Shown here one piece after another: positions 46,019-56,963 of a stretch of 64,000 nucleotides of DNA; position 1 is the first letter of the stretch; every line of letters starts with the position of its first letter. The notes beneath the pieces were generated by a model that was given only the letters and a program-made list of their open reading frames with translations, did not search any database and was not told the origin of the DNA. The translations under genes and the position numbers were made by a program. This stretch comes from Elmis aenea (Eukaryota > Arthropoda > Insecta > Coleoptera > Elmidae). The stretch is taken from NCBI GenBank assembly GCA_947652605.1, contig OX393577.1, forward strand, positions 21,269,466-21,333,465, in the 5' to 3' direction.

Positions 46019-48135
46019 TTGCTTGTTTTTTTTTATCTTACCGGAGCATACGACTCCGTTAATTTAGATGTGCTTAACCAAAAAATTACAAATCTTGGCA
46101 TAAACCCACAAATATCGAATAATATAACGGAGTTGTATAAAAACAGAAAAATCTTTATTAGAGACCATAACAACCAATTGCATGGCTCAAGATTAGTATC
46201 CCAAGGAATACCCCAAGGCTCTGTGCTTAGCCCCACTTTATTTAATATATACACTATTGATCTGCACACAATTTTTGACACCACCAACATTAAATGCATA
46301 CAATACGCAGATGATATATGCATTTACACTTCATGCAGAAAACTTGAAGATTGCACCACCGACATAGAATACATTATAAACCAGCTACAACCGTGATTAC
46401 TCCAAAATGGACTGAATTTATCACTTGAAAAATCTGCTGTGATGTTCTTTAGGAGACATAGGATACAACCCCCCAACAACATCCGTGTGGGAAATAATTT
46501 TATACCGGTTAAAAATGAATTTAAATACTTAGGAATGATATTAGAAAAAACTCTGACGTGGGCAAAACACATAAAATACATAAAAACCAAGTGCGAAAGA
46601 GGTATCAACCTACTTAAATGTGTAAGTAGATGTAAGTGGGGAGCCTATCCCAAAACAGCAATAATGTTCTATAGAACCTATATTCGCTCAATTCTGGATT
46701 ATGGATCGATGTTGTACGGTTCTGCATCCAAAACAAACCTTTTGGCGCTAGACCGTTTCCAGTTTAAAGCTCTTAGAACCTGTATTGGTGCAATGAAAAG
46801 TTCACCATGTCAAGCCTTACTAGCAGAAACTCAAGAACCACCGCTTTGGATTAGACGAAAGTGTCTGGCTTTTAAAATGCTCGTCAAAATTCGCACCTCT
46901 CAACCAAATAAAATTTCCAATAAACTTTATTATTTAAGCATTGAAAATCTTACAAACAGATACTGGAAAAACAAAAACAGCCCCCCACTAGTCGAGGCTT
47001 TTTACGATACCAACCCATACGCAGAATTAATAGAAAATAACCATAAGGGGTCAATTTTTGATTTCGACTACAATATGTTGTTTTATAAGCCTCGTGTCAT
47101 TTATCCTGTCTATTCTGATATTCAAGTGTTAAACAACAACATAATAAAACCTTTTATAAACTGTTACAACAACCCAGTTGTTGTATATACTGATGGCTCC
47201 AAAACGAATGACGGTGTTGGTAGTGCATTTTTTATTAAAAATGACAATATTTCGAAAACATACAGCATTCCTAAGATCTGCTCAATTTACACTGCTGAGG
47301 CATATGCGATCGAGCGAGTTTTGAAATACAGTAAAACTAACTATAATGCTAGAAACATCGTTATACTTTCCGATTCGAGATCTGTATTAAACTAGATTCA
47401 AAGTACGTCCTTAACAAAAAAACTTCCACATGTAATATATAATATTCAAAAACATCTTCTGGATCTAACGAAAGTACAATGCTTAGTGGACTTCGTATGG
47501 ACAAAGGGCCATGCAGGAATCGTTGGTAATGAGATTGTAGACAATCTGGCTAGAGAAGCTACCTTTCTGCCAGTCAACAAGAATATTGCCTTACTTGACG
47601 ATGTCAATAATCAATTCAAATTTCACGCTAGGACTCTGTGGAGACAAAGTTGGGATCGGTTTATACAGACTTCACCTACACAATATACTTTAATACGTCC
47701 CACTTTACCGCAAATAATTCCACACATAACATCTTTTAATGTCAGCAAATCATATTCAACAACTATCACCCGTTTAAAATTAAATCATGGCAACTTCCCC
47801 TCCCATCTGTATAAAATTGGCATAAAGGATAGCCCAGCATGCCCATGTGATGGGCAGTCTTACGGGGACTTAAATCATTTATTCTTTTCGTGTAGTCATA
47901 TTACAATTTTAACAGAAAAGCTCTACAAAGATCTGATATCGTTGGGGGTGCACCTCCCTGTTAACATAGTATCGGTTCTATCTGTAATATCAAGGGACAT
48001 TTGTGACGTTCTCGTTAATTTTGCTCGACTTGCTAATTTAAATATTTAAAGTATCGATAATATAAAATATCTGTGGCTGATGGACTACAGTCCAATGCCA
48101 AACAAACCCAAAAAAAAAATAATAATAATAAAAAA
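46019..48135 (+). pseudogene. I-type LINE with RT and RNase H, nearly intact frame
   Basis: One frame runs from 46019 to the TAA at 48047-48049 with only two internal stops (TGA 46394-46396, TAG 47393-47395), about 677 codons. It starts inside the RT at YLTGAYDSVNLD (motif A; the usual LDL Asp is Tyr here). Then come SQGIPQGSVLSPTLFNIYTI, IKCIQYADDICIYTSC (intact YADD) and FKYLGMILEKTLTWAKHIKY. An RNase H domain follows: VVVYTDGSKTNDGVGSAFF, YTAEAYAIERVL and VILSDSRSVLN, and after the TAG, VWTKGHAGIVGNEIVDNLAR. The DEDD acids are all visible. A Cys/His motif CPCDGQSYGDLNHLFFSC lies near the C-terminus. The 3' end runs into AAAAAAAAATAATAATAATA, and TAA-type tails are known for the I clade. 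The 5' half (ORF1, endonuclease, fingers) is missing. Confidence 0.92.
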
Positions 48136-48874
48136 CTAGGAAAAATACCTCGGAACCAAAAGTTACAAGAGGACCCGATTAAGAAGAAGAAGATATTCTA
48201 AAATTTTGTTTGTAAAATCTTGTGGCTTAAGCATTGGTCACAGCTATTTTCCTTAAAAAAAGATTCGCACAACATCGATATTTATTTTATTGTTTTATGT
48301 ATTACCAAAAAGAGAACATTGTAATCAACCGACTGAACGACAGGAAAGGTTAATGTGGATCTCCAACGATTAAACGAAATTAAAACAATTTAGAATTAAG
48401 CAAAGTGTTAAAATTTAACGCAATTCGCGATTTGTCTAAATAAACTTGATTACGTTTTTGTGTACTGTTAATTACTTTGGGTTAATATATTCAAATCTAC
48501 GTCATTTGCTTAATTAAACAGTCGAACGTCGATTTTGATGTGGCCAGAGCAACCTTTGAAAAATTACCACTTTTATTGGAACAATCTGCAATTAACATGC
48601 TGTGAGTCTCTATGGATTAGTTAATTGCATTACGTTTAATATTTGAAAGAGCAGTGTAAAAAAATGTCATCACCTACAGCTGTTTTTAATATCAACTTAC
48701 ATACTCATTGTTTTTATTACTGGAGTTGTTTAATTCTGAACATAGGATTTGTTGATAAAGAGACGAGAGTCTTGAAACGAATATATTGCATTTCGTTGAG
48801 AGATCATTGGAAAAAAAAATGATTTTTAATTAAGCTTATGTAAAAAAATATTTTGTTGTTTAAAACATGTATTA
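48136..48874. other. AT-rich stretch, nothing recognised
   Basis: No coding motif or repeat pair was identified. Confidence 0.5.
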
Positions 48875-48882
48875 ATTAATAC

Positions 48883-50308
48883 CAGGGATGGGGAGTCAGC
48901 AGAAAAATAACCAACTCGCGACTCCTTAGTTTGTATTTTTAAAATCGACGCCGACTCTTGACTTATTTCATTAAAAAAAAAAAGTAATTAGTATACTTCA
49001 TTACAGTAAAAGCCGATTTTTTTTCGTTCCTAAGTAATTGTGATGAACAGAGTTTATTTTTGTATGTTTAATAAATAACGAAGAATAATATGTTAAAAAA
49101 TTAAGCATTTTGAAATAAAAATATTAAATTTACTACAATTCGGTTATACCGCGGTTATCATATAACGCGGGTTTGCGAGGTTGTATCCGACCCGCGTTAT
49201 AAGCGGCTTCCATTGCATTTGAAATTTTACCAAAGTAATTTAATACTGTTATGGTATACTTACTAGAACTGTTAAATATTAATTGTGAAAGATGAATTTA
49301 TTATAATTTTATAATGATCATTCATAATGTGAAAAATATGTTATCAAAGATAAATATTTTTAATAAATCATAATTCTGCTTATATTTCCCGTAAAACCTG
49401 GCATATAATACGCATGCTTGATTTAGCCCAAAACTTTTTGGTAAAATGGATATTTTATAATACGCACTAGGGTTTCTTTCCCGGGATCCCGGTATCCCGG
49501 TCCTTTTTAAGCTATTTTATATTTCCCGTGAAATGCTTTTTGCCCCGGGAATTCCCGGGATTTAAAAAAAGTTTTATTTTCGTTTATTTTGTGCTAAGAT
49601 ATTTGTAATACTATCATAATTTATCAGAATTTTACAGTAAATTATGAAAAAAAATTATTTTTATTTCAAAATATTTTTCTCTTTTAGTATGGCGTCCATG
49701 ACAAAGTTAATATCTTCAAAATACTTTTACGGTTTTATTTTTGTGTACCCTGGTAATTCGAAGCAAAATAGCTTATAAATGAAATTTTATTGATAATAAG
49801 GATGTTTCGTTGCTACTAGATGCTCTCCTGACAATTTCACCTACATCAATAGAGACTGAGAGAGTTTTAACATTAGACCCATATTTTTACAAACCCTGAC
49901 CTTTAAAAACTTCAAAATAAAGGCACTATCGGCTTTTGAAAACGTTCAACTCTCCGCGCGAGGTAAGATTTGGTTGACAACAGAACTACCCTACCGTGTA
50001 TCACACGAATCATGCGTTTTGTATTCTTGCGCTGTCTATAAACCATATCCAGTCAAGTATTGTTTGCAGATAAAAGTTGGACGTTCACATTCAAAACTAG
50101 TTTGTGTTACTTTAATCGTTCCCGTTTCCGTTAAAAAAAAACATTTGAAATCGTTATTTTGTTTTTTTTTAAATTTTTCATTCTTTTCATCCTTGAAAAA
50201 AAATAAATCAAAAAAGAGTCGGGAGGCGGTAGTTTTTCCGACTCCCAATACCTTAAAAAAGGTCCGACTCCTCGACTCCCGACTTCCAACTCCGACTCCA
50301 CATCCCTG
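48883..50308. mobile_element. hAT-type element with CCGACTCC subterminal repeats
   Basis: It begins CAGGGATGGGGAGTCAGC and ends CGACTCCACATCCCTG. The flanking octamers ATTAATAC (48875-48882) and GTTAATAC (50309-50316) match at 7 of 8. CGACTCC words iterate at the right end (GGTCCGACTCCTCGACTCCC) and at the left (GCGACTCC, GCCGACTC). The interior includes a pogo-like palindromic stretch near 49145-49205 (CCGCGGTTATCATATAACGC) and a decayed second hAT element at 49468. Confidence 0.85.
49468..49897 (+). mobile_element. Decayed hAT element with CCCGGGATCCCGG words, nested
   Basis: It starts near TAGGGTTTCTTTCCCGGGAT and has CCCGG/CCCGGGA iterations to about 49565. The right side ends near TTTACAAACCCTG, an approximate inverted end. 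A frame at about 49820-49880 reads DALLTISPTSIETERVL, the hAT dimerisation signature (PTS...ER). No 8-bp duplication is readable, so the boundaries are approximate. Confidence 0.55.
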
Positions 50309-50398
50309 GTTAATACATCATCAACATTTCCAAATATATTCTTCATGATCTAGTGCGCTCTTGTAAAATAATTCTTATATCTTTTTTTTTTGTTTCAG

Positions 50399-50481
50399 AC
50401 GCTTTAGGGGAACAAACAGTATCTATAATGCTCAATGGAGAGGAATCGGAACTTACATTTGTGAATATTACAAATTCAAAG
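50399..50481 (+). CDS. Internal exon of a host gene, RGK-type small GTPase candidate
   Basis: A pyrimidine-rich CTTTTTTTTTTTGTTTCAG acceptor (ends 50398) precedes 83 bases ending at AAAG|GTGAGA, a strong donor. With the first two bases completing a split codon, the exon reads ALGEQTVSIMLNGEESEL, then TFVNITNSK, ending in phase 0. The other frames either stop early or lack similarity. The pattern GE.TVSI.L.GEESEL matches my memory of the insect RGK (Rad/Gem/Kir) GTPase segment that replaces the G3 region, where the usual DTAGQ is absent. RGK proteins bind nucleotide poorly and inhibit voltage-gated calcium channels. No neighbouring exons were found, which would mean introns longer than the flanking sequence. 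Splice signals are well supported; the family assignment is moderate. Confidence 0.55.
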
Positions 50482-50483
50482 GT

Positions 50484-52130
50484 GAGAATTTCAGTAATTT
50501 CTTGGAAACAGTAAAGAAAACTTTCTTTCTCTGTATGAGTGTATCTCCTATCTTGAAAGTATTTTCAGCTCTTAGCATATTCAACGTTAAAAGGTTTCCG
50601 ACGGAATCCAATACACAAAAGCGCTATTGATGTGGTTTGCTTGGAAAGGTTGAAAAGTCCTAATCAATGTATTGGAACTCTTTCAAGAGAATACTTTATA
50701 TTTTAAAAGTTTTTTATTTAAAAGGATCCCTTAAGCCATATTTGAAAATATGCATGAATATCGCAAAAACTTCCAAGTCGTTTTGCTGAAGGAGAATTAT
50801 TTTCTTCCTGAAAATATCCCAAACACTACCTCTTGTTAATCTCGCCTTTTTTTGAATATAAATTAAAATACGCCAATTAAGAACCAAGTAATGATTAAAA
50901 AGTTTATAATCAAAGTTGTAAGGTTGAACTCATTGCTATATTTTGATTTAATTTTGCTCGTATTCATTTTTAAAAATTAATCCCAGCTGCCTTGATCACT
51001 GCAATTTATCTTCATTACCCTAATCTGAAACACACTAATTAAGAACCAAACAATGGACTTGAAGTAAAATTTAAAGTTATTTAGAAGTTTCGAAGTTGTT
51101 GATTCCCTAATACTTAATTAATATTTAAATTTAGCTGCGCGCAAGCTTTCTCCTTGTACGCAATACATTAGAAAATTATGATTTAAAAGTTGCGTGAAAA
51201 GTTTGCTAACGCTAAATTATTAACGCGACTAGAGATTTCAAAACCAACAACACGAATGTTAAAAATTATTTATCAGTAAAAGAAACAAGTTAAACCTTAA
51301 GTGACTACTGGGAGAGACAAATCAAGTTTTAAAATTTATTTTTTAATTTAAATTTATTAGATTACTTCAGTAAAACAAATTTTAAAACAAAAGTTGATTA
51401 AATGAAATCATTAAAGTATGTTTCATGCTAAAGACTTAAAATTGTTAAGTTATATCAACAGTTTCCAAAACAAATGCCTAAAATAACCTAAAACATGCAA
51501 ACGTTTCTATTTTATCAAAGCAACTCTAAAAAGATCAACGGAACTACATCCAAACCATTCTCTCAGCCAGCGCACGTTCGTCTTCTTTTAACACTTCTTT
51601 GCATTTTTATTTTTCCTTGTGCGATCATTTTTCTTCACTTGCATTTTCTAGTACTTTCAGCTTTTTTACTTTAATGTTCTTTATTACTTCACATTCTTCT
51701 CCTATACTTGTGATTTAACATTGGTTATCTTTTCAGTCCATGAAATTATCAATATTCTTCTGTCGCACCATATTTCAAATTCTTCTACTTTCTGTAATAA
51801 AATAATAATAAATATTTACATTTTTTTCTAAGGCATTTTTCTTGCTTTCAACTTTGATCGTAATAAATTCACTAGGGATATTGTGTTACAGGCTTAATCA
51901 ATCATAAGTCACTTTTTAACGACCATAATCCCACAGAGATTCCCAATATTAAAGCTAAAAATAAGAAGTAATTAATTACTTTAAAACTACGTAATTAAAT
52001 AGGGTTTAAATCAATATTTATGAAATTGTGTTATTAATTGCAGAGTGCTAAATTGGCAAAGGTACAATCATCCTAAAGAATGTTAGAAGTTTTAAAATTA
52101 TGTAAATTAATTCCATCTGCATGTAATGTA
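50484..52130. other. AT-rich stretch, probably intron of the 50.4-kb exon's gene
   Basis: It follows a good donor site. No second exon, repeat pair or element end was recognised. Confidence 0.4.
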
Positions 52131-52294
52131 ACCAGGGTTGGGCAAAATTTGATTTTTATTAAAAAAATCAAAACTCATTGATTTAAATTTTAAAAAATCA
52201 CCAATTTTTGTTGTTTTTTTTTTTAAGAAACTTGCCTATTTTTCGTTTTTACAACTAATTTATTCATTATTCACCCTACATTATATCTTACATA

Positions 52295-53589
52295 CAGCGT
52301 CATTCAAAAAGTATCTACCAAAAAATTTTTTAGAAACTTTTATTCTCGATAAAAGTTGGTGGATGACCTATAATTAATTTTAAGATGAAAAAAACTTTAT
52401 AAAAATGTATACGATACTAGATTTTAGCGATTCTAGAAATATTCCAAGAGCCTTATTTTAAGAGTTACAAAAAACACTTCATGGAGAAAGATTTTTCAGA
52501 TTTAAAAAATACGGCCAAAGGTGAAATTTGTCGTTAAAATTTCAATTTTTATTTTTATAGTAATTTTAACATCAAAATGCAAAAATGAAAAAACTTTTTA
52601 TTATTGGTTTCCTAAATAATTTTGTTTTTAAGGAAAGTTGGTGCATAATCTAAAACTAATTTTAAGTTAAAATAAGGTCAATATAAATTCATATAACACT
52701 TAGATTTTAGCGATTTTAGAAATATTCGAAAAGAGTAAAGTGCCCTAATTTTAAACATTTTTAAAAAGTATTAAAAAAGTTTACAAGTTAAACTTTCCCT
52801 TGATTTTTTTCTTAAACTCCTTAAACAAGAGCACTTTAATCTAGCGAATTCTTCTAAAATTGCTAAAAGCTAGTGTTGTATGAACTTTTATCGAGCTTTT
52901 TTAAACTTACCATACGTTTTAGACCATCCACCACTTTTGCTCGAGAATAAAATGTTTCGATTAATCGATAATAAAAACCTTATCTATTAGTTGCAACTTT
53001 TTGAATACTACATAAATAAAATTATAACGTCAAATTTCGTATTTTCATATTTTTGAACAATTTCTTCCCATTAATTTTCTTGTAAGTTCTAAAATAAGAG
53101 CACTTTACTTTTGTTCTTTTTAAAATATGTACCTACTTAAAATGTAGTGTCATATGATTTTTTTTTCAAACTTAAATTTAGTTCTAGGTCAGGGATGGCA
53201 AATAGATGGCACGCGTGCCAAAGTTGGCACCCTAAAGAATTGTATGAATAAATTTGTTTTTAAAATTGTAAACTTTTTTGACACGTTTTAGTTATTTTTA
53301 ATTATGATAGTACGCTAAGTATCTTTTTCTGTGTTGAAAAAGTCATCAGCGGTCTAACCTAACTAGTTTTTTTGGAAAAGTCACCAGCGGTCTAACCTAA
53401 CCCGTGTTGAATACGTTGTTGGCACGGGGAAAAATTTGTATTAAATTTTATGTTATTTTGGCACACTGATCAAATCCTATTTGCCATCCCTGTTCTAGGT
53501 CATGCATCAACTTTTATCAGGAATTTTTTTTCCGAGAAATCGATAATAAAAAACTTTTCCAATTGCTGCAGACTTTTTGAATGAGGCTG
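52295..53589. mobile_element. TA-target inverted-repeat element, CAGCGTCATTC ends
   Basis: The left end is CAGCGTCATTCAAAAAGT and the right end, inverted, CAGCCTCATTCAAAAAGT, with TA outside both (52293-52294 and 53590-53591). The arms are long but diverged: ATTTTAGCGATT...GAAATATTC words and CGATAATAAAAA...TTTT recur in both halves. It holds a younger hAT MITE at 53190-53492. Confidence 0.75.
53190..53492. mobile_element. 303-bp hAT MITE, CAGGGATGGCAAATAG ends
   Basis: The ends CAGGGATGGCAAATAG and CTATTTGCCATCCCTG are inverted repeats apart from small differences. A perfect 8-bp duplication TTCTAGGT flanks it (53182-53189 and 53493-53500). Inside, CAGCGGTCTAACCTAAC occurs twice, about 38 bp apart, as a short tandem duplication, and TGGCAC words recur near both ends. 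Confidence 0.93.
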
Positions 53590-53870
53590 TAGATGTTTTG
53601 ACTCTAAAATTAATTATTATTGTGAACATTTATAAAGTAAATCTACCGGAATGCGTCTCTAACAAGAAAATTCCAGTGGAGACTTTATTTCTTCCTGACG
53701 TATCAGAGGCCAATAGGCAATATTTCCGGAGGTTTTTTTAGCGTGTGGAAGTAAAACATGAATTTAAATTTATATGTGACGTTGAATGGTGACAAAAATA
53801 GTTTGATTTTAATCATGATTTTAATTTTAAAAAATCTGTTGAATTAAATCAACCCAAACCAATTTTTATC

Positions 53871-54898
53871 TACGTATATCGATTTCAATTTAAGTTATCT
53901 CAGTGCACACTATACACCTATGCATGGAAATCGCTTTAGTGAACTAACATGAAACACAGGCGGTTATGTTGTTGTAAATTATTTATAGCATAAAAAGTAC
54001 TACTCAATGAAGCTCATGGAACAGTGCAATGAACTTTAAAATATGCCAACAAAAGCAGCATACTTTGATGTAGACGGCATCGAACTCTCTAGTGAATAAA
54101 TAGAATACTTTCATGAAACTCGACAAAATTTGCTCAGTTTAGATCAAATTGGATGTAGTACGACGAATTCACCAGAGGTAAATTCAAAACAAATTTGAGC
54201 AGTGCATGGTAACAAGTTACATAAATCACATTTAGTAATTCGGCCATTAGTTCCTTAAGTCAGGGGCATTAGAGATTCCACCCACATATTGCTGTACATT
54301 TGTGTAACGAATTCGGAATTTGAAGTAGCAACACGGGATTTCAACTAATTTAACTCCTAGGTAGTAACATTTTCTGTGACAGCCTTTGGGAGTTTAAAAA
54401 TGTTATTAAACTCATATGTTAAATACAAGGGTGAAGTTAAATTTGTTGAGAAAAACAAACGTACTTTACATTTTTTAAATTTTATCCGAAATATATAATT
54501 TGCTTCAGCCATTCTTACTTTTCTTTCTTAAGGATTCACGAAAATGAACAAAATCCGATAATGATAAAAAATCAGGGAGTATGTTTTTAAAATTACATAA
54601 TTTTACGATCTAGCCTTAGACTATATTAGTCTACTTACTTATTGTAAGTTACTTCTATTTTTGGTATACCAAAGAAGATTTAAAGTCACCCATTGACATC
54701 TTCTAGCTGTTCTAACATTGAGGTGAGGGCACTCTATTCTTGTGCATTAACACAAGTACACCAACTCAAAGGGTCCCTATAAAGATCGTCGTTTCTTATG
54801 TACCAAAGTGCTTTTTTTTTAAGTGTGTATTATTTTAATGTTGCTTTTTTGGTACAACCTCAGAGCTGTATACCATTCGTCCACACTGGTTTTAATAT
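53871..54898. other. AT-rich stretch, nothing recognised
   Basis: A region near 54130-54175 (TTTGCTCAG ... GAG|GTAAAT) superficially looks like a short exon but has no recognisable product. Otherwise nothing was seen. Confidence 0.45.
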
Positions 54899-55923
54899 CA
54901 GGGTTTCGTAAAAAATGCGAAAACATTCGGGAGGTGATTTGTTATCGAAAATTAAGGGAAGTATATTATATAAAATGTTTTCCTTAGACGTCTCCTTTCG
55001 GAGACACCCCCCTAAAGGGGAGCGGTAAAATTAGGTTTTTGTTTTGTTTCTCAAATTTGAATAAATGGAGGAGAATGATATTTGGTAGATGTTTCTTACT
55101 TATTAAAAGGTTTCCCATAGTAATATTTTCAATCGTCTCCCACTTTCACGGGGGCTGAAAAGTGCGACCCCTGTTGGTTTTTTTATCAGAACTTTTTGGT
55201 GGGATAATATTTTGCAACATGTTTTTGAAAGCCTAATTCATTTAGAAACTTCTATTATTCTTAAATTTTCTCGTAAAACCTACAGTTTTTGGGAAAAAAT
55301 AAAACAAGTAAACATGCACCATTAAATATCCCAATATAAAACGATTCATTTGTTTATGTTCATATTGGGTAGAATTGACGGGCGTTTTAGCGTTGTCGCT
55401 GCGTAAACGTCAAAATGAATTACACCCGTCGATTCTACCCAATGTGAACATAAAAAATCCATGGTAGCCACCAAAATGAATCGTTTTATATTGGAATATT
55501 TAATGGTGCCTGTTTACTTATTTCATTTTTTGCTTAAAAACTGTAGATTTTACAAGAAAAGTTAAGCAATAAAATAAGTTTCTAAATAAATCAAGCTTTC
55601 AAAACAAATATTTTAAATTGCAAAATTTTAACCCACCAAAAAGTTCTGATAAAAAAACCAACAGGGGTCGCACTTTTCAGCCCCCTGTGTAGGTGGGAGA
55701 TGATTAAAAATATTACTATGGGAAACCTTCTACTAAGTTTAAAACATCTACAAAATATCATTCTCCTACAATTATTTAAATTTGAGAAATAAAATAAAAA
55801 CCTAATTTTCCGTTCCCCTTTAGGGGGGTGTAACTCCGAAAGGAGACGTCTAAGGAAAAAGTTTTATATAAAAGATAAGGAATCACCTTCGGAATTTTTT
55901 CGCATTTTTTACGAAACGCCCTG
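54899..55923. mobile_element. Foldback element, CAGGGTTTCGTAAAA ends
   Basis: The left end CAGGGTTTCGTAAAAAATGC and the right end (GCATTTTTTACGAAACGCCC TG) are inverse apart from small changes. TA follows the right end; the left flank is AT, probably mutated. The arms of about 430 bp share CCTTAGACGTCTCCTTTCGG, CTAATTTTACCGCTCCCC-type blocks and CAACAGGGGTCGCACTTTTC. The core is a palindrome at about 55335-55480 containing CATATTGGGTAGAATTGACG and its inverse. One arm is also present at 6274-6745. Confidence 0.9.
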
Positions 55924-55925
55924 TA

Positions 55926-56961
55926 TAGCAGAACCTTTTTATGTATTAATAGGGCGTAGTTTCTTCCTTAGAGCCAATACGTTTTTCGATATCTTACCTA
56001 ACTCCTGTCTTTTGTTTCTGATATGGTTTTCAACGAAGTTTAGTGTTTAGTGTTAAGCCGCGTTTTAGGCTTTGAAATACCAGAAAAGAAAAATTAATAA
56101 ACAAAAATTGCCCCAATTAATGACTTAATATCATGAAAATCTGCCAATATTCAATAACGTTTAATCTAAAATTAATACCAAGCTATCGATAATGAATCAT
56201 TACATTAAAAGCCCGCGTTATTTGCTTTAACTTAATAATGAAACACATTTTTAAACCTATCATTCCAATTAGGCAAAAATTTTCATCAACGTGGCACAAA
56301 CAATCACGTAGAAATTTATTACATTACTTATGATTTCGAATTAAAATTCAATGAAAATATATTCAGTCTAGTTAATTTAAAAGTCTGCGGTTTCAAGAGT
56401 TATGCATCCTGCAACATTGTTTTAAGGTTTTATTTATAACACGTAAAACTAAAGTGGCTTTGAATTCCCGCTGCAGTTGTTCACCATGTATTGCGAAATA
56501 AATTGGTTTACCATAAAAGACAAAATAAAAAACTGACGAAACGCGAGGTGACACGTGCTATTCATTCTCTCGCTATTCTGTAAATAAAATATAATATTCA
56601 GTTCAGTCAAAAGTAAAGTTAAAGTATATTAACCACATTTTACAGATGACATTTGATATTTAATAATTTACGAAATGGGTTTTCAACGAAATTGCTGAAA
56701 TGAAATGTATTCTATGGAACAATTGAAGAGCTGTGTTATTCTTGAGCAATATCTGTATTACTTGTTCATTTTAGATGATACATAAGTAGTAGTAAGTATA
56801 TCTCTTACCTCCGTAATATCTCTGACATATTTGGTGTGAAGAATAAGTAACTACCCAAAGTAGCGCTTCCCAAACAATTTAAACGTTGAGGTGGTCCCAG
56901 CTTACCTCTGGTTTATGTCGCTCGTTTTGATTTATTTCTAAAAACAAAATAATCTGGGATA
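55926..56961. other. AT-rich stretch, nothing recognised
   Basis: No coding motif, exon or repeat pair was identified. Confidence 0.5.
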
Positions 56962-56963
56962 TA

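Larger units (their letters stand above)
52132..53870. mobile_element. Decayed hAT-like element, CAGGGTTGGGCAAA end
   Basis: The left end CAGGGTTGGGCAAAATTTGA runs into AAAAAATCAAAACTCATTGA. The right side carries TTTTAATCATGATTTTAA and ends near AAATCAACCCAAACC. GATTTAAT-like words iterate at both ends. This resembles hAT elements beginning CAG.GTTGGGCAAA. No 8-bp duplication is readable and the right terminus is uncertain. It hosts the element at 52295-53589. Confidence 0.5.

Noticed and set aside
54130..54180. Possible short exon between TTTGCTCAG and GAG|GTAAAT
   Set aside because: The encoded peptide (LDQIGCSTTNSPE) matches nothing I know, and the acceptor lacks a pyrimidine tract.
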